From: an uncultured Gallionellaceae bacterium
Lineage (GTDB): Bacteria; Pseudomonadota; Gammaproteobacteria; Burkholderiales; Sulfuricellaceae
NCBI GenBank assembly: GCA_937873435.1
Contig: CALMWM010000356.1
Span: 1 to 5,672, forward strand
DNA: 5,672 bases
Direction of reading: 5' to 3'
Of this stretch, positions 1 through 4,974 are shown one piece after another. The notes under the pieces were generated by a model. The model searched no databases. It worked only from the letters and a program-made list of their open reading frames with translations, and had not been told where the DNA came from. A program made the translations under genes and the position numbers. Positions within the stretch are counted from its first letter, which is position 1. The number at the start of each line of letters is the position of its first letter.

Positions 1-442
1 CGATCAGGTAGACATCTTCTGTGGCATTCGGGGGAAGGCGGGTAAGGCGGCAGGACTCGATCCCGCGCGGCAGGAAAGCCACGGTTTGTTTGGGAACCAC
101 TACTTCCCCGGCGGCGGCAACGCCGATCGCCTTCGCTGCGAGGTCGGTCGCCGCGGCAACATCCTTTTCGTTTTCCACATTCGGCAGGTGAATGATGGCG
201 GCCCTGATCAGCGGGACGCTTTCCGCGGGATCGAACGACTGTTGCAGCGTGGCCTGGGCGGCGTCCAGCGCGGCTTGGCAATCGGCGAAATGGCAGACGA
301 CTTTCTCGCCCTTGGTGCCAATAATCTGACCATTTTTGTCGCGGGCCAAGGTCTTGATGAAATTGACCAGCAGCGCGGCCGCTCGGAATTTCTCGGGAAA
401 GACCAGTTCCACCAGCAGAATTGTCAGAGGCTTGTTGAGCAT
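1..442 (-). CDS. Degenerate class III adenylate/guanylate cyclase-like domain protein (3' end beyond window)
   Basis: This is an open frame of 147 codons running off the left edge, so the C-terminus and any further domains are unseen. The start is the ATG at 442, 34 bases after the gatA stop, with a weak GGGTGG five bases upstream. A GTG at 451 is an in-frame alternative. The protein resembles the class III nucleotide cyclase fold: a first strand ILLVELV (residues 8-14), a GTKGEKVVCHF segment (42-52) where cyclases have their IGDxVMAVF hairpin, and ATDLAAKAIGVAAAGEVVV (98-116), which aligns without gaps to the cyclase AVNLAARL...GEILV segment. The catalytic positions differ: both metal-binding Asp become Glu (E12, E46), the adenine-contacting Lys becomes Gly (G42), the Asn becomes Asp (D100) and the transition-state Arg becomes Lys (K104). 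I infer a catalytically weak or inactive cyclase-like sensor or scaffold. Such domains can precede an FHA or other signalling domain, but that cannot be seen here. It is probably cotranscribed with gatCA. The reading frame is sure; the family is inferred by eye. Confidence 0.72.
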   Translation of the reverse strand, partial: MLNKPLTILLVELVFPEKFRAAALLVNFIKTLARDKNGQIIGTKGEKVVCHFADCQAALDAAQATLQQSFDPAESVPLIRAAIIHLPNVENEKDVAAATDLAAKAIGVAAAGEVVVPKQTVAFLPRGIESCRLTRLPPNATEDVYLI

Positions 443-476
443 TTCGGCCACCCGGTTCGGATTGCTGCGGTTGATT

Positions 477-1925
477 TCACAGCGGTTGGCGCAGATGCCA
501 GTCGGTCGCTTTTTGATACTGGTGGGCGACATTGAGCATTTTCGCCTCGGCAAAATAGTCGCCGACGATTTGCAGGCCCACCGGCAGTTTCGTGCTGCCG
601 AAACCGCAGGGGATCGACATGCCGGGCAAGCCCGCCAGATTGACCGCGATCGTGTATATATCGGACAGGTACATGGAGACCGGATCGTCGCTCTTCTCGC
701 CGAGATTGAAGGCGGTGGTCGGCGCGGTCGGCCCCATGATCACGTCGCATTGCTGGAATGCCGCGCTGAAATCCTGCGCGATCAAGCGACGCAGTTTTTG
801 TGCCTTAAGGTAATAAGCGTCGTAGTAGCCGGCGGAGAGCACATAGGTGCCGATCATGATGCGCCGTTTCACTTCGGCGCCGAAGCCCTGCGCCCGGGTT
901 TTGCCGTACATGTCGGCGAGGTCGCCGTATTCCGGGGCGCGATAACCGTAGCGCACGCCGTCGTAGCGCGCCAGATTGCTGGAGGCCTCCGCCGGGGCGA
1001 GCACGTAATACACCGGAATCGCCAATTGCGAATTGGGTAGCGAGATGTCCACGGTGACCGCGCCGAGTTTGCGGTATTCGGCGAGCGCGGCTTCCACCGC
1101 TTGCGCCACGTCGGCGCTCAGGCCGGCGGCAAAGTATTCCTTGGGCAGGCCGATACGCAGGCCGACGAGTGGTTTTTCCAGGTCGCGGGTGTAGTCCTCT
1201 TTTTCACGCTCCAGGCTGGTGGAGTCGCGCGGGTCGAAGCCGGTCATAACGTTGAGCATCAGCGCGCAATCCTCGGCGCTTTTCGCCATCGGCCCGCCCT
1301 GGTCGAGCGAGGAGGCGAAAGCGATCATGCCGTAACGCGATACCGTGCCGTAGGTCGGCTTGATCCCGGAAATGCCGCATAAGGCTGCCGGTTGGCGGAT
1401 CGAGCCGCCGGTGTCGGTGCCGGTGGCGGCCGGCGCCAGCCTTGCTGCTACTGCTGCCGCCGAGCCGCCCGAGCTGCCGCCGGGAACAGCGTCGGTATTC
1501 CAGGGGTTTTTGACCTTGCCGAAATACGAGGTTTCGTTGCTCGACCCCATCGCGAATTCGTCCATATTGGTCTTGCCCAGATTGACTGCCCCGGCGCGGT
1601 TGAATTGTTCGATGACATGGGCGTCGTAAGGAGCGACGAAGTTGGCGAGCATTTTCGAGCCGCAGGTGGTGGGCCAGCCGTGTGCGCAGAAAATGTCTTT
1701 CTGGGCGAAGGGGATGCCGGTGAGCAGGCTGCTCTTGCCTGCAGCGATCAGCGCGTCGGCGGATTTGGCCTGCGCCAGGCTTTTTTCCCGGTCGAGCGCC
1801 ACGAACGCGTTGAGGCTGGGGTTGAGGCGTTCGATACGGGCAAGATACTCGCCGGTCAGTTCGACGCTGGAAATATTTTTTGCCGCCAGTTGGGCGGAAA
1901 GTTCCTTGAGGGTGGCGTTCAGCAT
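477..1925 (-). CDS. gatA: Aspartyl/glutamyl-tRNA(Asn/Gln) amidotransferase subunit A
   Basis: This is the amidase subunit of the cytoplasmic GatCAB complex. It hydrolyses glutamine, and the ammonia released passes to GatB to amidate Asp-tRNA(Asn) and/or Glu-tRNA(Gln). The protein has 482 residues, normal for GatA. The amidase-signature Ser-cisSer-Lys triad is intact: Lys76 in PFAQKD, cis-Ser151 in PGGSSGGSAAA and nucleophile Ser175 in DTGGSIRQPA. These match the Staphylococcus aureus GatA residues K79, S154 and S178 with a constant offset of three. The C-terminal part includes GLPGMSIPCGF and LPVGLQIVG, typical of GatA. I chose the ATG at 1925 (MLNATLKEL) because it fits the family N-terminus. 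An in-frame ATG at 1949 would add eight residues encoded inside the heptamer hairpin. No Shine-Dalgarno sequence is visible; the start is preceded by GACG and seven A. It lies 86 bases behind gatC and is surely in the same operon. No frameshift or missing active-site residue was seen. Confidence 0.97.
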   Translation of the reverse strand: MLNATLKELSAQLAAKNISSVELTGEYLARIERLNPSLNAFVALDREKSLAQAKSADALIAAGKSSLLTGIPFAQKDIFCAHGWPTTCGSKMLANFVAPYDAHVIEQFNRAGAVNLGKTNMDEFAMGSSNETSYFGKVKNPWNTDAVPGGSSGGSAAAVAARLAPAATGTDTGGSIRQPAALCGISGIKPTYGTVSRYGMIAFASSLDQGGPMAKSAEDCALMLNVMTGFDPRDSTSLEREKEDYTRDLEKPLVGLRIGLPKEYFAAGLSADVAQAVEAALAEYRKLGAVTVDISLPNSQLAIPVYYVLAPAEASSNLARYDGVRYGYRAPEYGDLADMYGKTRAQGFGAEVKRRIMIGTYVLSAGYYDAYYLKAQKLRRLIAQDFSAAFQQCDVIMGPTAPTTAFNLGEKSDDPVSMYLSDIYTIAVNLAGLPGMSIPCGFGSTKLPVGLQIVGDYFAEAKMLNVAHQYQKATDWHLRQPL

Positions 1926-1936
1926 TTTTTTTCGTC

Positions 1937-2017
1937 GGGCAATGGGCAATGGGTGATGGGTGATGGGTAATGCGAATCACCCATCACCCATCACCCATTA
2001 CTCATCACCTGTTACTC
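1937..2017. repeat. Inverted arrays of a 7-bp repeat forming a long hairpin between gatC and gatA
   Basis: Five heptamers of form GGGYRAT (GGGCAAT twice, GGGTGAT twice, GGGTAAT once) run from 1937 to 1971. A 4-base spacer GCGA (1972-1975) follows, then six heptamers of the opposite polarity (ATCACCC three times, ATTACTC, ATCACCT, GTTACTC) to 2017, the last entering the end of gatC. Positions 1937-1971 pair with 1976-2010 in a 35-position stem. Twenty-nine pairs are Watson-Crick. The six others are all transition differences. In the minus-strand RNA, which is the gatC-gatA transcript, four of these become G-U wobbles and two are C-A mismatches. The hairpin fills 74 of the 86 bases between the gatC stop and the gatA start, and its foot lies 11 bases ahead of that ATG. 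It has no U-run behind it on the operon strand, so it is not a standard terminator. It may affect translation of gatA or mRNA stability, or may be a neutral repeat expansion. The repeat is certain; a function is not. Confidence 0.93.
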
Positions 2018-2299
2018 AATAACCTTGGGTACCAGATACAGACCCGCTTCCGTTTGCGGGGCGACTGCTTGATAGTCACCGCGCCGGTCGGTTTCGCTTA
2101 CACTGTCAGGGCGCAGTCGCAGGACGACATCCTGGGCGTGCGCCATTGGTTCTATGCCGGTGGTGTCCACCGCCTGCATTTGTTCAACCAGTTCGAAGAT
2201 GCCGGAAAGCTGGCGGAGATAATCTTCCGCCTCGGTTTCGCTTACTTCAATGCGCGCCAGGTAGGCTATACGCTTCACATCGGCAAGAGTCAATGACAT
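2012..2299 (-). CDS. gatC: Aspartyl/glutamyl-tRNA(Asn/Gln) amidotransferase subunit C
   Basis: This is the small structural subunit of GatCAB, a belt that wraps GatA and holds it against GatB; it has no catalytic residues of its own. The protein has 95 residues, the usual size. It opens with the family N-terminus SLTLADVKRIAYLARIEV, followed by two amphipathic helices (about residues 5-42), the linker TTGIEPMAHA (46-55), the extended LRPDSVSE stretch (62-69) and the conserved C-terminal GLYLVPKVIE (86-95). I chose the ATG at 2299 from this N-terminus. A GTG at 2317 would add six residues and has AAGG only at long spacing, so it is less likely. No strong Shine-Dalgarno sequence precedes either start. 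It is the first gene of the minus-strand operon, with gatA next, and diverges from mreB. Confidence 0.95.
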   Translation of the reverse strand: MSLTLADVKRIAYLARIEVSETEAEDYLRQLSGIFELVEQMQAVDTTGIEPMAHAQDVVLRLRPDSVSETDRRGDYQAVAPQTEAGLYLVPKVIE

Positions 2300-2389
2300 A
2301 AAATAACCAACGATCACTATTAAAAAACATCCTTAAAATGGTATCATAATTCCTTTAATTGACGCAGCTTGTTGACAGGTTCTCAAAGC
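2300..2389. promoter_or_regulatory. Divergent control region between gatC and mreB
   Basis: This 90-base gap is clearly richer in A and T than the flanking genes and must hold the starts of both divergent operons, unless transcription enters from outside the window. It contains a candidate mreB promoter (separate entry). On the minus strand there is a weaker candidate for gatC: ATGATA (2347-2342), a 17-base spacer and TTTAAT (2324-2319). The two candidates overlap, so the operons could compete for RNA polymerase. No operator palindrome or known regulator site was recognised. Confidence 0.5.
2320..2347 (+). promoter_or_regulatory. Candidate sigma-70 promoter for mreBCD-mrdA
   Basis: A TTAAAA box (2320-2325, four of six matches to TTGACA) is followed after 16 bases by TATCAT (2342-2347, five of six matches to TATAAT). 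A TG one base upstream of the -10 box (2339-2340) makes it an extended -10, which would offset the poor -35. Transcription would begin near 2354, giving a leader of about 36 bases to the mreB ATG. This is a by-eye match only. Confidence 0.4.
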
Positions 2390-3433
2390 ATGTTTGGATT
2401 TCTTCGCGGCTATTTTTCTACCGACCTCGCTATCGACCTCGGTACCGCAAATACACTGATTTACGTGCGCGGCAAAGGCATCGTCCTGGACGAACCTTCC
2501 GTTGTTGCCATTCGCCAAGAAGGCGGCCCTGCTTCCAAGAAGACCATTCAGGCGGTCGGCAAGGAAGCCAAGGACATGATCGGACGCACGCCGGGTTCGA
2601 TTACCGCCATCCGGCCGATGAAGGACGGCGTGATTGCCGACTTCACCATTACCGAGCAGATGCTCAAATACTTCATCAAGAAGATCCACGAGTCGCGCCT
2701 GCTGACTCCCGCGCCGCGCATCATCATCTGCGTGCCGTGCGGCTCCACCCAGGTGGAACGGCGCGCCATCCGCGAATCGGCGATTGGTGCCGGGGCGCGC
2801 CAGGTATACCTGATCGAGGAGCCGATGGCTGCGGCAATCGGTGCCGACCTGCCGGTGGCCGAGGCGACTGGCTCGATGGTGGTGGACATCGGTGGCGGTA
2901 CCACCGAGGTCGGGGTGATCTCGCTGGGCGGCGTGGTTTACGCTTCTTCGGTGCGCGTCGGCGGCGACAAGTTCGACGAGGCGATCATCAATTACATCCG
3001 CCGTAACTACGGCATGTTGATCGGCGATGCCACCGCCGAGAACATCAAGAAGGAAATCGGTTCGGCTTTCCCCGGTTCCGAAGTGCGCGAGATGGAAGTC
3101 AAGGGGCGCAACCTGGCGGAAGGTATCCCGCGCAGTTTCACCATCTCCAGCAACGAAATCCTGGAAGCGTTGACCGAGCCGCTGAACTCCATCGTCAGCG
3201 CGGTCAAGTCGGCACTTGAGCAGACGCCGCCCGAACTGGGCGCGGACATTGCCGAAAAGGGCATGGTGCTGACCGGTGGCGGTGCGCTATTGCGCGACAT
3301 CGACCGCTTGCTGATGGAAGAAACCGGCTTGCCGGTAATCGTCGCCGACGATCCCCTGACCTGCGTGGTGCGTGGTTCCGGTCGCGCGCTTGAGGAAATG
3401 GACAAGCTGGGTACCGTCTTCACCAATGACTGA
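2390..3433 (+). CDS. mreB: Rod shape-determining actin-like protein MreB
   Basis: This bacterial actin polymerises with ATP on the inner face of the cytoplasmic membrane and directs side-wall peptidoglycan synthesis together with MreC, MreD, RodZ, RodA and PBP2. It has 347 residues, the same length as E. coli MreB. The actin-fold nucleotide motifs are in place: phosphate-1 DLGTANTLIYV (residues 16-26), connect-1 EEPMAAAIGADLPV (143-156), phosphate-2 VDIGGGTTEVGVISLGG (165-181) and the adenosine motif LTGGGALLRDI (294-304). The N-terminal MFGFLRGYF corresponds to the amphipathic membrane-binding segment of Gram-negative MreB. I chose the ATG at 2390, which has AGGT (2377-2380) nine bases upstream. 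An in-frame TTG at 2369 would add seven residues not seen in the family. It is the first gene of the plus-strand operon. A 103-base gap, larger than the others, separates it from mreC. Confidence 0.98.
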   Translation: MFGFLRGYFSTDLAIDLGTANTLIYVRGKGIVLDEPSVVAIRQEGGPASKKTIQAVGKEAKDMIGRTPGSITAIRPMKDGVIADFTITEQMLKYFIKKIHESRLLTPAPRIIICVPCGSTQVERRAIRESAIGAGARQVYLIEEPMAAAIGADLPVAEATGSMVVDIGGGTTEVGVISLGGVVYASSVRVGGDKFDEAIINYIRRNYGMLIGDATAENIKKEIGSAFPGSEVREMEVKGRNLAEGIPRSFTISSNEILEALTEPLNSIVSAVKSALEQTPPELGADIAEKGMVLTGGGALLRDIDRLLMEETGLPVIVADDPLTCVVRGSGRALEEMDKLGTVFTND

Positions 3434-3452
3434 TGCAGGGAATCCCCCTGTA
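3434..3452 (+). other. Small hairpin just after the mreB stop
   Basis: CAGGG (3436-3440) and CCCTG (3446-3450) form a 5-bp stem with a 5-base loop, extendable by a G-U and a T-A pair to seven. No T-run follows, so it is not an intrinsic terminator. It could modestly protect or attenuate the mreB end of the transcript, or be chance in GC-rich sequence. Confidence 0.3.
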
Positions 3453-3493
3453 GTCACACTGGCGAAGCGCTTTCCGCCGTCGGGCGAACCAAA

Positions 3494-3523
3494 GTCGGAT
3501 AACGCGGTACTTATCCAACCTAC
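3494..3523 (-). repeat. REP-like palindrome with GTAG head in the mreB-mreC gap
   Basis: GTCGGATAA (3494-3502) and TTATCCAAC (3511-3519) form a 9-bp stem with one mismatch and an 8-base loop CGCGGTAC. On the minus strand the element begins with GTAG (3523-3520) followed by the stem. This is the layout of REP sequences: a GTAG tetranucleotide followed by an imperfect hairpin. The CTTATCC...CCTACG end strongly resembles the enterobacterial REP end. REPs are spread by REP-associated tyrosine transposases (RAYT); no such gene is in the window. In the mreBC message the hairpin could affect mRNA stability and the MreB to MreC ratio. The palindrome is seen directly; REP membership is inferred. Confidence 0.6.
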
Positions 3524-3536
3524 GCAACACGGTTAA

Positions 3537-4463
3537 ATGGATCAATCCCCACCTTTTTTCAAGCGCGGTCCCAGCCCGTTGGCGCGCTTTGTCTTCTTTG
3601 CCTCCCTGTCGGCCGTGTTGATGGTGGCCGATGCCTACCAGAATTATCTCGGCTTGCTGCGCCAGACTGTCGCGGTGGTGGTCACCCCGCTGCAACGTCT
3701 CGCCAACTCGCCCTCCGAGTTGGGTGATCGGATCAGCGAATTTTTCATTTCGCAGGCTTTTCTACAAAAGGAAAACCGGCGCCTGCAACAGCAGGAGTTG
3801 GAGCATTCCGCCCAGTTGCAGGGGTTCCAGGCGATGCAGGCCGAGAACGCCTACTTGCGCAAATTGCTTGGAGCCCGCAAGCAGTCCGACCAGACCCTGG
3901 TGATGACGGAAATCCTGTATGCCGGGCGCGATCCTTTTGCCCACAAGATTATTGTCGACAAGGGAACGACGCACGGCGTCTCTGCCGGGCAACCGGTGGT
4001 GGACGATGTCGGCGTGATCGGACAGGTAACCCGGGCTTATCCTTTCAGCAGCGAAGTGACGTTGTTGACCGACAAGGATCAGGCCATTCCCATTGAAATC
4101 GTGCGTAACGGTATGCGCGCCATCGCCTTCGGACAAGGGCAGGACAGTACGCTGGGGCTGGCCTTCATGCCGATGAATGCGGATGTGCAGCCGGGCGACA
4201 CGATCGTGACCTCGGGTATCGATGGCGTTTATCCGCCCGGCCTGCCGGTGGCGGTGGTATCAAAGATCGAGCGCAACGCCGCTGTGGCGTTTGCGCGCAT
4301 CGTGTGCATGCCCAGCGCCGGAGTCGGCTTGCACAAGCAGGTGTTGATCGTAACCAGCGACCGGCGCAAGGAGTACGAATCCCAGGCAGCGCCGCTGCTG
4401 GCCACGCCGACTCAGGCGGAGGTCAAGGGAAAGGGAAAACGGAGAGGTGAAGGTGCACGCTAA
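3537..4463 (+). CDS. mreC: Rod shape-determining protein MreC
   Basis: This inner-membrane protein with a large periplasmic part is an elongasome scaffold that binds PBP2 and promotes its active state. It has 308 residues. In order it has a basic cytoplasmic start with FKRGPSPLARF, one membrane span (about 16-34), a charged and Gln-rich coiled coil (about 63-112, LQKENRRLQQQELEHSAQLQ region) ending in the family motif NAYLRKLLG (104-112), and a beta-domain core (about 118-275). The core holds KIIVDKGTTHGVSAGQPVV, GVIGQV, VTLLTDKDQAIPI and GDTIVTSGIDGVYPPGLPV, all typical of MreC. The tail (about 296-308) is rich in Lys, Gly and Arg; its codons overlap the mreD ribosome-binding site, which may explain its composition. 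The ATG at 3537 has no clear Shine-Dalgarno sequence, but the protein begins as the family expects. Its end overlaps mreD by 11 bases. Confidence 0.97.
   Translation: MDQSPPFFKRGPSPLARFVFFASLSAVLMVADAYQNYLGLLRQTVAVVVTPLQRLANSPSELGDRISEFFISQAFLQKENRRLQQQELEHSAQLQGFQAMQAENAYLRKLLGARKQSDQTLVMTEILYAGRDPFAHKIIVDKGTTHGVSAGQPVVDDVGVIGQVTRAYPFSSEVTLLTDKDQAIPIEIVRNGMRAIAFGQGQDSTLGLAFMPMNADVQPGDTIVTSGIDGVYPPGLPVAVVSKIERNAAVAFARIVCMPSAGVGLHKQVLIVTSDRRKEYESQAAPLLATPTQAEVKGKGKRRGEGAR
4441..4446 (+). promoter_or_regulatory. Ribosome-binding site that decides the mreD start
   Basis: GGAGAG lies six bases ahead of the GTG at 4453, a good Shine-Dalgarno distance. It directly abuts the in-frame GTG at 4447, which is too close. 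This favours 4453 as the mreD start. The site sits within the last codons of mreC, so mreD translation is probably coupled to ribosomes finishing mreC. Confidence 0.6.
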
Positions 4464-4971
4464 TAACCACCACCCCAGACAGGAGTTGCTGAAACCGGCG
4501 AGCGGCCAATTCATGGCGCTCACCTTGTTTGTCGGTCTGATGCTGAATCTATTGCCATGGAGCGGGGCCGCATTGCTGCTGAGGCCGGATTTTCTCGCGA
4601 TTACCCTGATCTTCTGGAGTATCCGCGAACCGCTACGGATGGGCATCGGGGTGGCCTGGTTGATGGGGCTGATGATCGATGTCGCGGATGGCGTGCTGTT
4701 CGGCCAGAATGCGCTGGCTTACTCGCTGGCGGTATTTATCGCCTTGTTGTTGCACCGCCGCATCTTGATGTTCACGCCCTGGCAGCAGACCTTTTATGTG
4801 TTGCTGCTGTTGCTGGCGTTGCAGGCGATGACGCTGCTGATCCGTCTTTCCACCGGGGTGGATTTTATCGGTATGGGTTATTTTGCCGCCAGTGTGAGCG
4901 GTGCGCTGCTGTGGCCGTTGCTGACGCTGTTGTTGCAGTTGCCGCAGAAGGTCGAGCCTAAGCGTGACTAA
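4453..4971 (+). CDS. mreD: Rod shape-determining membrane protein MreD
   Basis: This integral inner-membrane protein of the elongasome acts with MreC on RodA-PBP2 activity. With a GTG start at 4453 it has 172 residues, in the usual range of 160-175; starting at the GTG at 4447 adds two. It is very hydrophobic, with five or six probable spans: MALTLFVGLMLNLLPW, LLLRPDFLAITLIFW, GIGVAWLMGLMIDVADGVLFG, ALAYSLAVFIALLLH, FYVLLLLLALQAMTLLI and ASVSGALLWPLLTLLLQ. The RPDFLAITLIFW block and the GLMIDVADGVLFGQNALAY block match the conserved MreD core. It ends in a charged tail, QKVEPKRD. It overlaps mreC by 11 bases and stops three bases before mrdA, so these genes form one tightly packed transcript. 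Confidence 0.95.
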   Translation: MHANNHHPRQELLKPASGQFMALTLFVGLMLNLLPWSGAALLLRPDFLAITLIFWSIREPLRMGIGVAWLMGLMIDVADGVLFGQNALAYSLAVFIALLLHRRILMFTPWQQTFYVLLLLLALQAMTLLIRLSTGVDFIGMGYFAASVSGALLWPLLTLLLQLPQKVEPKRD

Positions 4972-4974
4972 GGT

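Noticed and set aside
336..1040. Open frame of 234 codons on the plus strand opposite gatA and the cyclase-like gene
   Set aside because: It is a shadow of GC-rich genes on the other strand; it has no domain, no ribosome site, and the opposite frames are clearly real proteins. The plus-strand frame at 1392-1970 was rejected for the same reason.
1926..1949. Longer gatA starting at the ATG at 1949
   Set aside because: The eight extra residues (MPIARRKK) come partly from the repeat and are not part of the family N-terminus, and no ribosome site precedes that ATG.
1925..2011. Heptamer hairpin as an intrinsic terminator
   Set aside because: On the gatCA strand the hairpin is followed by A residues, not T; on the plus strand the T-run lies before the hairpin, so neither orientation fits.
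1937..2017. Heptamer arrays as a CRISPR
   Set aside because: The units are contiguous 7-mers without spacers and face each other as an inverted repeat.
2372..2377. Perfect TTGACA -35 box upstream of mreB
   Set aside because: A -10 box at 16-18 bases would fall inside the mreB coding region, where nothing resembles TATAAT, and transcription would begin after the start codon.
2369..2389. mreB starting at the TTG at 2369
   Set aside because: The ATG at 2390 gives the exact family length and N-terminus and has AGGT at suitable spacing; the TTG would put that site inside the gene.
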